A DNA stretch of 64,000 bases, taken from contig JAFZIV010000010.1 in NCBI GenBank assembly GCA_017554235.1, positions 1-64,000 of the forward strand, read 5' to 3'. The notes under the pieces were generated by a model. The model did not search any database, had not been told where the DNA came from, and saw nothing but the letters and a program-made list of their open reading frames with translations. The first letter of the stretch is position 1. Each line of letters opens with the position of its first letter. The position numbers were made by a program, and so were the translations under genes. The DNA is from Selenomonadaceae bacterium (GTDB lineage Bacteria; Bacillota; Negativicutes; Selenomonadales; Selenomonadaceae). Below are positions 33,945 to 42,823 of the stretch, in pieces.

Positions 33945-35066
33945 TTATAATTTATTAAGTTGCGACTGAAGTTGCTGAATTTGTTCCTGCTGTTGCTTGA
34001 TAACTTGATTTTGTTGCTGAATATGTGCGTGCATCTGCTGAATCATTGTGCTTTGACGATCTAAATTTACATTAAAGACATTCATTCGGCTGAAAATAAA
34101 TGCCATTAACTCATTTTTGTTTTCTACGTCTTCAAATTCTTTGCGAATAAATTCATCAAATTGCCACGCCGGTATCTGCGCGTAAATTTCCTGCAAGTAT
34201 CCGCAACATTCTCTTACCCAAACTTCAAATGCCAAATGTTTTACGTCAGGGTGTTTTTGGAAAAATTCCCGCTCACGCAAAAATTTATCTAAAACTTGAA
34301 AACCGTCGTTCAACTCGCCAATCCATCTATGAAAATTTTTTTGAAGATCCATTTTTTTATGCGATATAGAATTTTCAACCACGCGATAAATATTCATCAT
34401 ATTCGGTACACGCACATATTTTTTAGCAGAGCAGACAATACAACAGGTAAATATAGTATCTTCACCTATAGCAATATTCTTCATACGTATATCGTTTTCC
34501 AATATAAAATCTCGACGAATCATTTTCGACCAAACATTCCAAAGAAATCGCCGATTATATAAGTCTTTCACACGTTCAGATAAATCCTCAGTTATTAACG
34601 TTGGTTCTTTTACCAATTCGCCGGATTGATAACCTTCCAACGTAAGTGGAGAGTTACCGTCATTAAATTGAAAATATCTTTCACAGTGTACAACATCAGC
34701 ATCAAATTTTTTTGCAATCGGGTAAAGTTCCTCCAACGCAGTTTTCGTTATCATATCGTCACTATCCACGAAATGAATATATTCTCCTCTGGAAAGACTT
34801 ATTCCTATATTTCTTGGAGTTCCCGCACTTCCTGAATTATTTTTTCGTCGAATAAGTTTAAGCTTATCGTCTTCCATCTGGTTAAATTTAGGCAGGTAAC
34901 TTTCAACAACTGCGCGGCTGGTATCTGTCGAACAATCATCGACAACGATAACTTCAAAATCTTTAAACGTTTGCGCCAAAATACTGTCGAGACATTCGCC
35001 GATATATTTTTCCGCGTTGTACATAGGAATAACAATTGATACTGCGTGAATAGTTTTTTTAATCAA
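33945..35066 (-). CDS. GT2-family glycosyltransferase with glutamine-rich coiled-coil tail
   Basis: Cytoplasmic or membrane-associated transferase of 373 residues. The GT-A domain starts VSIVIPMYNAEKYIGECLDSI, with VVDDCSTDTS and the metal-binding FVDSDDM. The last about 35 residues are almost only Q, H, I and L (IQQMHAHIQQQNQVIKQQQE) and should form a coiled coil, perhaps for oligomerisation. I chose TTG 35066, eight bases after AGGAG. It overlaps the acyltransferase stop by eight bases. ATG 35093 is in frame but lies inside that gene and lacks a site. Confidence 0.9.
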   Translation of the reverse strand: MIKKTIHAVSIVIPMYNAEKYIGECLDSILAQTFKDFEVIVVDDCSTDTSRAVVESYLPKFNQMEDDKLKLIRRKNNSGSAGTPRNIGISLSRGEYIHFVDSDDMITKTALEELYPIAKKFDADVVHCERYFQFNDGNSPLTLEGYQSGELVKEPTLITEDLSERVKDLYNRRFLWNVWSKMIRRDFILENDIRMKNIAIGEDTIFTCCIVCSAKKYVRVPNMMNIYRVVENSISHKKMDLQKNFHRWIGELNDGFQVLDKFLREREFFQKHPDVKHLAFEVWVRECCGYLQEIYAQIPAWQFDEFIRKEFEDVENKNELMAFIFSRMNVFNVNLDRQSTMIQQMHAHIQQQNQVIKQQQEQIQQLQSQLNKL

Positions 35067-35985
35067 TTTGCAATCTCCTATTAAATCCTGCAACTTCTTC
35101 AGGCGTAAATTCTACGCGCATTGACTTCCACCTGTCGTGTAACCAAAACCATTCTTCAGGATATTTTTTTATATGCTCCTCCGTCAAAGTCGCCAATTTC
35201 TGCGTCATCTGAAAAATATCTGCGCGTTTATCAGAAGTTTTTTCTACAGTCAAAGGCGGTAAAACTTCAAGAGTATGTGTTCCGTCAGAATTTTTGTGCA
35301 TAAAAGCAGGGAAAATTGGAATTGATTTAAATCTTGACATTGACGCCGCACCGGTTACGTAATTCGTTGCGCGATTGAAAAATTTTACTATAACGCCGTC
35401 GTTTCGTCCAACATCTTGATCCATTATCAAGCCGATAAAATGCCCTTCGTCCATCATCTTGTACATCTCACGGACGCCGCTACGATATGTTATGTGCATT
35501 CCGATCATTGTACGAAATTCATTAATAAATCTATCCGCGCCTGCAGATTTTTGTTTCTTGGCAACACCGACAAGCGGAATACCGTATTGGGCAAACGCAC
35601 CGCCCATAAGTTCCCAATTATCACTATGACAAGTCGCAATTACCGCGCCGCGTCCGTTTCTATTTGGCGAGTTAATATAATCTGTCAAATATTTCAGTCC
35701 AACAATTTTCACATAGCTTTTCATCATACCTTTAAGGCGTGGAAAATTTAAAACTTCCATTGCTATCGAGCCAAGATTTACCGTACTGATTTTTGCTATC
35801 CGCGCAGATTCTTTTTCGTCGACGTTAAGGCATTGACGAATATTTTCAAGAGCAATTTTTTTACGCTTAGACGGCAACAAAATCCACATTAAAGTTGCAA
35901 GCCAGCGTCCTATCGTTAAACAAAAATTCAGCGGCAGGTGACACGCTATCCAACTTAAAATTTTCAGCAGAGAATATTCAATCAT
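35059..35985 (-). CDS. lipid A biosynthesis acyltransferase (LpxL/HtrB-like)
   Basis: Inner-membrane enzyme that adds a secondary acyl chain to a lipid A precursor, 308 residues. The N-terminal hydrophobic helix is followed by the catalytic HX4E motif in CHSDNWELMG, then IGLIMDQDVGRNDGVIVKFFN, and PEEWFWLHDRWKS near the end, all typical of LpxL/LpxM. ATG 35985 overlaps the galU stop; TTG 35991 is an alternative. Together with FlgH/FlgI it shows a lipopolysaccharide-type outer membrane. It is co-transcribed with galU and a glycosyltransferase, a sensible envelope set. Confidence 0.92.
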   Translation of the reverse strand: MIEYSLLKILSWIACHLPLNFCLTIGRWLATLMWILLPSKRKKIALENIRQCLNVDEKESARIAKISTVNLGSIAMEVLNFPRLKGMMKSYVKIVGLKYLTDYINSPNRNGRGAVIATCHSDNWELMGGAFAQYGIPLVGVAKKQKSAGADRFINEFRTMIGMHITYRSGVREMYKMMDEGHFIGLIMDQDVGRNDGVIVKFFNRATNYVTGAASMSRFKSIPIFPAFMHKNSDGTHTLEVLPPLTVEKTSDKRADIFQMTQKLATLTEEHIKKYPEEWFWLHDRWKSMRVEFTPEEVAGFNRRLQID

Positions 35986-36883
35986 AGTCAAGCATTTCGT
36001 CCATATTATTCATAAGTTCCTGCAGATAATTTTTCAATTCATCGGCAACAGAGGGATTCCTCAATGCAAATTCGATATTCGCCTGAATGAAACCAAGCTT
36101 CGTGCCAACGTCGTAACGATGCCCTTTGAAAACATAAGCGTACATAGCTTCTTCCTTAGCAAGACGTTTTAAAGAGTCTGTCAGCTGAATTTCTCCGCCC
36201 GCACCTTTCTCCTGATTCTCAAGGTATGAAAAAATCGACGGCGTTAAAATGTAGCGTCCCAAAATTGCAATATTGCTCGGCGCAGATTCTCTCGGCGGCT
36301 TTTCAATTAAATCTCTAACTTTGTAAACGTCGTCGTCAATATGCTTACAATCGGCGATACCATATTTGCTGACAACGTCGTAAGAAACTTCTTGCACGCC
36401 TAAAATAGAAGTTTTGTACTCTGAAAAAATTTCAACCATTTGTTGAAGGACGGGCTTTTTAGAAATTACAACGTCGTCGCCCAACAATACAGCAAAAGGT
36501 TCATCGCCTATAAAGTGACTGGCAGTCAAGACAGCGTGACCAAGACCGAGCGGTTGTTTTTGTCTGATGAAGTGAATATTTGCAATTTCAGGAATGGAGC
36601 GCACCATTTCCAACATTTTTTCTTTACCATTTTTTTCGAGTTCCATTTCCAATTCGATTGAGCGATCGAAATGATCTTCGATTGAACGTTTATTCCTGCC
36701 CGTTACAATGATGATGTCTTCGATACCGGCGGCGGCGGCTTCCTCTACAATGTATTGAATCGTAGGTTTGTCGACAATCGGCAACATTTCTTTTGGCTGT
36801 GATTTTGTTGCAGGTAAAAATCTCGTCCCGAGACCTGCGGCGGGAATTACTGCTTTTCTGACTTTCAAATTTTTATCCTCCAT
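35978..36883 (-). CDS. galU: UTP-glucose-1-phosphate uridylyltransferase
   Basis: Makes UDP-glucose for envelope glycans. The 301-residue protein has KAVIPAAGLGTRFLPATKS, KEMLPIVDKPTIQYIVEEA, FIRQKQPLGLGHAVLTA, FAVLLGDDVV, IADCKHI and KGHRYDVGTKLGFIQANIEFA. It heads the four-gene minus-strand operon and its ribosome site is GGAGG. Its start faces cheR across a short divergent promoter region. Confidence 0.96.
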   Translation of the reverse strand: MEDKNLKVRKAVIPAAGLGTRFLPATKSQPKEMLPIVDKPTIQYIVEEAAAAGIEDIIIVTGRNKRSIEDHFDRSIELEMELEKNGKEKMLEMVRSIPEIANIHFIRQKQPLGLGHAVLTASHFIGDEPFAVLLGDDVVISKKPVLQQMVEIFSEYKTSILGVQEVSYDVVSKYGIADCKHIDDDVYKVRDLIEKPPRESAPSNIAILGRYILTPSIFSYLENQEKGAGGEIQLTDSLKRLAKEEAMYAYVFKGHRYDVGTKLGFIQANIEFALRNPSVADELKNYLQELMNNMDEMLDYD

Positions 36884-36902
36884 AAAATTTTTTACGCTGA
36901 TA

Positions 36903-36911
36903 ATTATAACA
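36903..36911 (-). promoter_or_regulatory. extended -10 element before galU
   Basis: The minus strand reads TGTTATAAT, a TGn extension joined to a perfect -10 box. The matching -35 region is poor, which fits an extended -10 promoter. Confidence 0.4.
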
Positions 36912-36920
36912 CATTTTTCG

Positions 36921-36949
36921 TTGAAAATATTTTTTCTTTCTGATAAAAT
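36921..36949 (+). promoter_or_regulatory. cheR promoter
   Basis: TTGAAA (36921-36926), a 17-bp spacer and TAAAAT (36944-36949), about 40 bases before cheR. Confidence 0.55.
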
Positions 36950-36988
36950 TTAAATGATTAAATTTTAAAATGTGAGGAGGAATTTTTT

Positions 36989-37774
36989 ATGGACGATAAG
37001 GATTGGGAAATTTTTAAACAGAAATTGAACACGAAGACGGGTATTGACCTGCAGCTTTACAAGGAAGCACAAATGCGCCGTCGTATCGGCAACTTGGTGA
37101 CTCGTGCGGAATGTAAATCTTTCACAGAGTACTTTGATAGCGTTGCCAAGAGCAAAGAGACTTTCGCAGAATTTATCGAGTACTTGACGATTAACGTTTC
37201 GGAATTTTTCCGCAACCCCGATAAATTTGACATTGTAGAAAAGGATGTTATTCCGTACCTTCTTAAGCGTTCGCCGAAGATGGCTATTTGGAGTGCGGGC
37301 TGTTCAATCGGTGCCGAGCCGTATACGCTTTCAATTATTATGAAGGAACTTACGCCGAATGTTCGCCACAGAATTTTAGCAAGCGACCTCGATATTGAAA
37401 TTCTTGCGAAGGCAAAACGTGGCGTCTACACCGAATCCGAAATTAAGGCTATGCGTCCCGACCGTAAAACAAAATATTTCACGAAGACACCTGACGGTAA
37501 TTTCGCCGTTAAACCTGAAATTAAATCTGCCGTCGAATTTAAGCGGCATAATTTGTTAAAAGATCCTTTTGAAACGGGATTTGACTTGATACTTTGCCGT
37601 AATGTCGTAATTTATTTTACAGAAGAGGCGAAAGACCAACTTTACGCGAATTTCTTTAAAGCACTTAAGCCAGGTGGAATTTTATTCGTTGGTGCGACGG
37701 AAGCTATTTTGAATTATCGCAAACTCGGTTACGTCAGCTACAAGCCTTTCTTCTATCAAAAGCCGGAAGCATAA
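36989..37774 (+). CDS. cheR: chemotaxis protein methyltransferase CheR
   Basis: Transfers methyl groups from S-adenosylmethionine to glutamates of chemoreceptors. The 261-residue protein has the small N-terminal CheR domain (FKQKLNTKTGIDLQLYKEAQMRRRI cut into its helices) and a Rossmann domain with WSAGCSIGAEPYTLSI, ILASDLDIEILAKAKRGVY, FDLILCRNVVIYF and LKPGGILFVGATE. No other che genes are adjacent. A ribosome site GAGGAGG precedes it. Confidence 0.95.
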   Translation: MDDKDWEIFKQKLNTKTGIDLQLYKEAQMRRRIGNLVTRAECKSFTEYFDSVAKSKETFAEFIEYLTINVSEFFRNPDKFDIVEKDVIPYLLKRSPKMAIWSAGCSIGAEPYTLSIIMKELTPNVRHRILASDLDIEILAKAKRGVYTESEIKAMRPDRKTKYFTKTPDGNFAVKPEIKSAVEFKRHNLLKDPFETGFDLILCRNVVIYFTEEAKDQLYANFFKALKPGGILFVGATEAILNYRKLGYVSYKPFFYQKPEA

Positions 37775-37792
37775 GGGCTTAGGACTTAGAAA

Positions 37793-38722
37793 ATGCAACT
37801 TGAACGGTTAAAAAAAATTATCGGCTGGGCTTACGAGAAAAGCAAATTTTATCAGCAATCCTTCGATAAAGCAGGAGTTACGCCGAAAGATATTCAAACT
37901 CTCGACGATATAAAAAAATTTCCGTTTCTTACTTTGTCTGAACTCAATCGTGAAGACTCAATGGATTTTTTAACTTTGCCATTGTCAAGTATCATCAGAA
38001 TTAATTACGTTGAAGATTCAGACGCGGGAATTAACGTTACGAATTTTTACACGAGGGATGACATTGTAAAAAATGTTGAAATGATGATTCGTTGCTTGCA
38101 AGCGGCGAAAATTCATCGCGGTTCAATCGTCGGAGTTCAGGGCGAATTGTCAGAGAGCAGATTTTTGGACGTGATTTACGCACTGGAATCAATGGGCGTT
38201 ACCGTTGTACCGCTCGGCAATGATTATCGTCGTTGGATTGCGACGCTTGAAAATTTTGGTATGGATATGTTAATCAGTACGCCTAAGCTTGCCGTTCAAC
38301 TTGTTATCCAACTTCAAGCCGTCGGTAAAAATATTGCCGATTATCCCATACGAAAAATTATTTGCTTGAATACGAACAACATTCAAAATCCTTTGCAACA
38401 GCACATTGAGGAACGCACAGGCGCGGCGGTTTACAACCTTTTTGCACCGGCGGAAATTGGAACTGCGGGATTAATTTTCCAATGCAGTAACACTTCAGGG
38501 CATCATGTACAAGAGGATAATTTTTTCGTTGAGATAGTGGACTTTGCAAGTGATAAAATTTTTGAAGACGAAGAGCATATGGGCGAGCTTGTCATTACTA
38601 CTTTGACCGCGCAGGCTCGTCCGCTTATTCGTTACAGGACGCGGCAAGCTGTAAGACGTATGAGCGGTAGTTGCATTTGCGGCAGAAATTTTTTGCGGCT
38701 TGCAACTCCTTTCACAAAGTAG
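37793..38722 (+). CDS. degenerate, C-terminally short phenylacetate-CoA ligase-like protein
   Basis: Clearly PaaK-like at its N-terminus (YEKSKFYQQSFDKAGVTPKDIQTLDDIKKFPFL in pieces), but only 309 residues against about 430 for the family. The P-loop expected as SSGTTGKPT is EDSDAGINVT, and the RYRTGD motif is RYRTRQ, losing the ribose-binding Asp. VYNLFAPAEIGTAG stands where the family has a YGxTE motif. The C-terminal cap domain is nearly absent. CoA-ligase activity is therefore unlikely; it may bind a nucleotide or acyl group or be decaying. The frame is intact and it lies 18 bases after cheR. Confidence 0.75.
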   Translation: MQLERLKKIIGWAYEKSKFYQQSFDKAGVTPKDIQTLDDIKKFPFLTLSELNREDSMDFLTLPLSSIIRINYVEDSDAGINVTNFYTRDDIVKNVEMMIRCLQAAKIHRGSIVGVQGELSESRFLDVIYALESMGVTVVPLGNDYRRWIATLENFGMDMLISTPKLAVQLVIQLQAVGKNIADYPIRKIICLNTNNIQNPLQQHIEERTGAAVYNLFAPAEIGTAGLIFQCSNTSGHHVQEDNFFVEIVDFASDKIFEDEEHMGELVITTLTAQARPLIRYRTRQAVRRMSGSCICGRNFLRLATPFTK

Positions 38723-38782
38723 AAAAATTTTATATCAGACCGTCAAGCAAATTTTTAGATTGATTAATTAACGGAGAATCAT

Positions 38783-39334
38783 ATGGAATCTGAAGTTAAA
38801 TATTACAACGCATTGGCTGTTCGTGCTCGCGGTGATGAAGAGGCGTTTACCGAAATGTATCGACATTTTTTTCCGCGCGTTTACAATTTTATTTATGCGC
38901 GTATGAAAGACGTTGACGCGGCGGACGACGTTGTAAGCACGACGTTTATGAAGGTTTACGAGAATTTAGACCGATATAATCCTACTAAAGCGGCGTTTTC
39001 AACTTGGTTGTTTCGTATCGCGTCAAATTCTATGGTAGATTATTTTAGACGGACTCAAAATTGCGTCGAAGTTGAATGGGATGAAACTTTTGACCCGCCT
39101 GCGCCTGAATATCAAGCACCGGAGGCACAAGCACTTGATAAAGAAGGTAAAGCGGAAATTTTGAAGGCACTAGATAAACTTAATGAACGCGAACGAAGAA
39201 TTGTTGAGTTGAAATATTTTTCTGATATGGGCAACAAGGAAATTGCGGAGGTTCTTGAAATCAGTGCCAACAATGTCGGCGTAGTACTTCACGGAGCGTT
39301 GAAAAAATTACGTAAGATTTTGGGCGAGGAATAA
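38783..39334 (+). CDS. ECF-type RNA polymerase sigma factor
   Basis: Alternative sigma factor of 183 residues. Region 2 (about 18-90) has FTEMYRHFFPRVYNFIYARM, DVVSTTFMKVYENLDRY and FSTWLFRIASNSMVDYFRR. Region 4 (about 125-180) has LNERERRIVELKYFSDMGNKEIAEVL and a helix-turn-helix ending LKKLRKILG. The linker is acidic and proline-rich. A membrane protein gene follows after three bases and may encode its anti-sigma factor. Confidence 0.92.
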   Translation: MESEVKYYNALAVRARGDEEAFTEMYRHFFPRVYNFIYARMKDVDAADDVVSTTFMKVYENLDRYNPTKAAFSTWLFRIASNSMVDYFRRTQNCVEVEWDETFDPPAPEYQAPEAQALDKEGKAEILKALDKLNERERRIVELKYFSDMGNKEIAEVLEISANNVGVVLHGALKKLRKILGEE

Positions 39335-39337
39335 ATT

Positions 39338-39727
39338 ATGGACGAGGAAAAGGATAAAATTTCGCAAAATGTTGATGAAAAAATTTCTGAATCGTCAACG
39401 CAGATAAACGAAGTCAAAGACGAAGGCAAGAAATTTTTTAACATTAACATACGGACAAGCACAAAGTGGATATTAGCCATTTCGATAATACTTTTTTTGT
39501 TGTGTGGAATTTTAGTTTACGCGTCAATATATGCGGGGCTTGAAGTCGAAATTTGGCAGGCGGCAATTTGGGGATTGTGCGTTCCTCTGTCAATCTACGC
39601 AATAGTTATGCGTTCAGTTGCCGCAATAATTTTTGAGTTAATTTTATTTTTCGGCGTATCATTAATTCCCGCGTGGCAAATGGGCTATGAATATTTTCGA
39701 CCTGTCATTGAAAGAATTATAGGCTGA
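39338..39727 (+). CDS. unknown membrane protein, candidate anti-sigma partner
   Basis: I do not recognise a family. The 129 residues have a charged cytoplasmic N-terminus (about 1-42, rich in D, E, K, N) and two or three hydrophobic helices (WILAISIILFLLCGILVYA; AAIWGLCVPLSIYAIV; IIFELILFFGVSLIPA). The start is three bases after the sigma-factor stop, so the two are surely co-transcribed. In ECF systems this position often holds the anti-sigma factor, with a cytoplasmic sigma-binding segment and a membrane anchor. No zinc-binding HxxxCxxC motif is present. Its stop abuts the holA stop on the other strand. Confidence 0.7.
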   Translation: MDEEKDKISQNVDEKISESSTQINEVKDEGKKFFNINIRTSTKWILAISIILFLLCGILVYASIYAGLEVEIWQAAIWGLCVPLSIYAIVMRSVAAIIFELILFFGVSLIPAWQMGYEYFRPVIERIIG

Positions 39728-40723
39728 TTATCTGCGACAAAGTTTGATAACAATTTTTTCAAGAGCTTCAGCACCTGCGCGACCAATTTTGAAATTAAAG
39801 TCAACGTCCGCCAATTCCAAAAAACTTTCTTCCAACAATTTTGATGAATAACTTGCCGCCGCTGAACCAATTTTTTGAGCGATAAATGGGCTGGACACTT
39901 CAAGCGGTTTTATGAGTTCCTTCGACTTCATACCGCGCTTGAGATAAAATTTTGCCAACATTAACTGCCGCACATGACGCACCAGTAAACCGATAATCAG
40001 CGGAATTTTGTAAACGTCGCGCAGTTGGTTACGCAAAATCACTAACGCTTTTTCTGTTTGCTTAGCGTTAATGGCGTCCATTATAGCAAAATTGGAAAGT
40101 TCTGGCGGCTCTGTCAAAAGTTTTTGTAAGTCGACTTCGGTAATAGTATCTCCGCTGACGTATGACGCAATTTTATTTATTTCGTTTTCAAGATACCACA
40201 AAGAAATTTCCGGCAAAACTTCAATTCGTTCAGAAAAAAATTTTCGTGCTTGACCGTTCATAGTTTTTCCGATTGATTTTAATTTTTCGTTAAGCCAATC
40301 GCCGACTTCCCATGCGCGAAGCGGTTCAGCCTCCAAAACTGCGCCGACTTTTGAGATAGTCTTGTAAAGCTTACGTCGCTTGTCTGCAGATTCTGTAATG
40401 AAAATTACATACGTCGACGGCATTATATCAGCTAAAGATTTTTCAAGCGATTCAAACTTGCCTTCACCTGAAAAAAATGTCGCGTTACGCACAATCACGA
40501 CGTTTAAGCTTGTAAACAGCGGCGAAGTCTCAATCAAATTTATCACGTCTGAAATTGGCATTTTGTCTTTGTAGTCGAGAGTGAAAATATCTTGACGAGA
40601 AATTTTCAGCTTGGACAAAATTTTTTCTCGTGCCTTGTCAACGTAGAAATTTTCTTTGCCGCTCAAAAGATAAACTTGCTTTAAGCCGCCGTCAAGTTCC
40701 TTCATAAAATCTTTAAAGTTCAA
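39728..40723 (-). CDS. holA: DNA polymerase III delta subunit
   Basis: Clamp-loader subunit that opens the beta sliding clamp, 331 residues. It begins MNFKDFMKELDGGLKQVYLLSGKENFYVDKAREKIL in pieces typical of HolA. The segments NVVIVRNATFF, VIFITESADKRRKLYKTI and LWYLENEINKIASYV follow, and the C-terminal collar domain shows LLVRHVRQLMLAKFYLKRG. It is transcribed toward the sigma-factor gene and has a palindrome behind its start. Confidence 0.93.
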   Translation of the reverse strand: MNFKDFMKELDGGLKQVYLLSGKENFYVDKAREKILSKLKISRQDIFTLDYKDKMPISDVINLIETSPLFTSLNVVIVRNATFFSGEGKFESLEKSLADIMPSTYVIFITESADKRRKLYKTISKVGAVLEAEPLRAWEVGDWLNEKLKSIGKTMNGQARKFFSERIEVLPEISLWYLENEINKIASYVSGDTITEVDLQKLLTEPPELSNFAIMDAINAKQTEKALVILRNQLRDVYKIPLIIGLLVRHVRQLMLAKFYLKRGMKSKELIKPLEVSSPFIAQKIGSAAASYSSKLLEESFLELADVDFNFKIGRAGAEALEKIVIKLCRR

Positions 40724-40742
40724 AATATCACCTGCTTAGTTA

Positions 40743-40816
40743 ATAGTGATCAGTGGTCAGTGATCATTAATCAGTGAAAAAAAATTCTGACCACTGACCA
40801 CTAATCACTGACTACT
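40743..40816. repeat. TCAGTGG-type palindrome between holA and alr
   Basis: TCAGTGGTCAG (40750-40760) pairs perfectly with CTGACCACTGA (40787-40797), and further AGTGAT/ATCACT words extend the arms. It lies in the divergent gap between holA and alr and could overlap both promoters. The core word is the one repeated four times inside the U32 gene. Confidence 0.75.
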
Positions 40817-40831
40817 TAAAGGAGAAACAGT

Positions 40832-41935
40832 ATGATTAATAGAGATGCCCGCGCAGAAATTAATCTTGGCGCAATTCGGCATAATTTTACGGAGATTCGC
40901 CGCCATATTCAACCTACCGCTAAACTTTGTGCCGTCGTCAAGGCTAATGCTTACGGACATGGCGCGATTGAGGTTTCCAAAATTGCCGTCGAATGCGGCG
41001 CAGATTTTTTAGCCGTTGCAACCGTTGATGAAGGGCTTGAACTTCGCCGCGCAGGTTTCAACCAACCAATTTTAATTTTGGGATTAATTCCGTATAACGC
41101 TGTAAGTGTTGCCGTTGAAAATAAATTGACAATGACGGTTTCAGATTTTGAATTGGCGGAAAAAATTTCGGACGCCGCCGCAAAAATCGGTACGGTTGCA
41201 AAAATTCATTTGGCGATTGAAACAGGTATGGGAAGAATCGGAATTTTTCCTGATAACGCCGTTGATGTTGCCGCGCAGATTGACAGCTTGCCCAATGTTG
41301 AGTTGGAAGGAATTTTTACGCATTTTGCCGACGCTGATATTAAAGATAAAACTTTTACGCTTAATCAGTTGGAAATTTTTAAATCGACTGCCGAAAAAAT
41401 TCGTGCTTGCGGGATTGACATAAAAATTTGTCACGCCGCCGAATCTGCCGCAATTTTGGAGTTGCCCGCAGCTCATCTTGATATGGTACGTGCAGGAATT
41501 ATTTCCTATGGCTTTTATCCGTCTAGCGAAGTTAAACACACTATAGAACTTAAGCCCGTGATGAAATTAATTGCGCGTGTCGTTTATTTGAAAAAGGTTC
41601 CGCAGGGTACGCCAATTAGTTACGGGCGGGAATTTGTTACAAAACGTGATTCGGTTATAGCAACTTTGCCAATTGGTTACGCGGACGGTTATATACGCGC
41701 TTATAAAAATTTTCACGTTGAGATTAACGGGCAACTTGCGCCGATTGCTGGGCGTGTTTGTATGGATCAGTTTATGGTTGACGTTACGGACATTCCCAAC
41801 GTAAAAATTGGCGATGAGGCAATTTTATTTGGTTCAAAATTAATTACCGGCGACGATGCCGCTAAACATCTTAACACGATTAATTATGAAGTTACTTGCT
41901 TAATTTCAGAGAGAATACCTCGCGTTTATGTTTAG
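40832..41935 (+). CDS. alr: alanine racemase
   Basis: PLP enzyme making D-alanine for peptidoglycan, 367 residues. The PLP lysine is in AVVKANAYGHGAIEVSK. It has HLAIETGMGRIGIFPDN, FTHFADADIKD, RAGIISYGFYPS, ISYGREFVTKRDSVIATLPIGYADGY in pieces, and AGRVCMDQFMVDVTD. The ribosome site AAGGAGAA is well placed. Palindromic repeats flank the gene on both sides. Confidence 0.96.
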   Translation: MINRDARAEINLGAIRHNFTEIRRHIQPTAKLCAVVKANAYGHGAIEVSKIAVECGADFLAVATVDEGLELRRAGFNQPILILGLIPYNAVSVAVENKLTMTVSDFELAEKISDAAAKIGTVAKIHLAIETGMGRIGIFPDNAVDVAAQIDSLPNVELEGIFTHFADADIKDKTFTLNQLEIFKSTAEKIRACGIDIKICHAAESAAILELPAAHLDMVRAGIISYGFYPSSEVKHTIELKPVMKLIARVVYLKKVPQGTPISYGREFVTKRDSVIATLPIGYADGYIRAYKNFHVEINGQLAPIAGRVCMDQFMVDVTDIPNVKIGDEAILFGSKLITGDDAAKHLNTINYEVTCLISERIPRVYV

Positions 41936-41937
41936 AT

Positions 41938-42001
41938 TAGTGAATAGTAAACAGTGAATAGTGGATAGTTTAATTACTGCCAACTACTAACTATTCACCA
42001 T
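41938..42001. repeat. GTGAATAGT-type palindrome after alr
   Basis: GTGAATAGT (41954-41962) pairs with ACTATTCAC (41990-41998). Further imperfect copies of the same word lie on each side, the right arm running into the end of the HAD gene. It separates two convergent genes and may act as a terminator, although no long T-run follows. Confidence 0.6.
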
Positions 42002-42823
42002 TTACCATTTACTAAAAAATTTTTCAATCGCCTTTAAAACGCCGTCGTGATCGTTATCATCAGTCACATAATCGGCGATTTTTTTTATTTCTTCACACGC
42101 ATTTCCCATAGCCACAGCAAGCCCAGCCGTCTGCAAAATTTCTAAATCGTTAAAGCCGTCACCAATCGCAACACATTCATCAACGCTGATTTTTAAAATT
42201 TTACAAAGTTCACGAAGTCCCGAACCTTTAGTAATATTTTTTGGCGACGCCTCTAAACTTGTTCCCTCCGCAAAAACTAATTGTAAATCAAAATTTTTCA
42301 TACGCTCAACCGTTCTGTCTCGTGATTCCTGCGTTAAATGGTAAAGATTTACTTTCAAAACTTTTTCGGGATTATCATAAACATATTTTTTAAAATCATC
42401 ACAGCGTACACAAATTTTATCAAACATTTTCTGATAAATCCCCATATGAAATTTTTCCATTTGCTCAATATCTTTTTGCGCGGCTATAGAATTTTTCAAC
42501 GTCAAAAGATGAATCATTGCGCCTTCGTCAAGTCCCGCGTCAATCAGTTTGAAAATTAAATCCTTCGCAACAGGATGAATCGATAAAACCTGCGCGGAGT
42601 TAAAATTATAAATAATTCCGCCACTTATTAAAATTCCATATTGCACGAACTGAAAATCTTTTTTATAGTCGACAAGCTCGGCAAGCCCGCGCCCAGTCGA
42701 AACTACAACATAAACACCGCGCTTTGAAAGTTCCTCAAGTTTAGTTACTGTCGCAGGTGTAATTTTTTTTTCGGAATTTAAAATCGTTCCGTCCATATCA
42801 AACGCTAAAAGTTTGTATCGCAT
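42002..42823 (-). CDS. Cof-type HAD phosphatase
   Basis: Sugar-phosphate or cofactor phosphatase of the HAD IIB group, 273 residues. Motif I is LLAFDMDGTILNSEKKI, motif II is VVVSTGRG, and motifs III/IV are KGSGLRELC and VAIGDGFNDLEIL, followed by AVAMGNACEEIKKIADYVT. The substrate is not predictable. Its start overlaps the siroheme gene by 19 bases, with GGAGAAA upstream, so the two are coupled. Confidence 0.92.
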   Translation of the reverse strand: MRYKLLAFDMDGTILNSEKKITPATVTKLEELSKRGVYVVVSTGRGLAELVDYKKDFQFVQYGILISGGIIYNFNSAQVLSIHPVAKDLIFKLIDAGLDEGAMIHLLTLKNSIAAQKDIEQMEKFHMGIYQKMFDKICVRCDDFKKYVYDNPEKVLKVNLYHLTQESRDRTVERMKNFDLQLVFAEGTSLEASPKNITKGSGLRELCKILKISVDECVAIGDGFNDLEILQTAGLAVAMGNACEEIKKIADYVTDDNDHDGVLKAIEKFFSKW

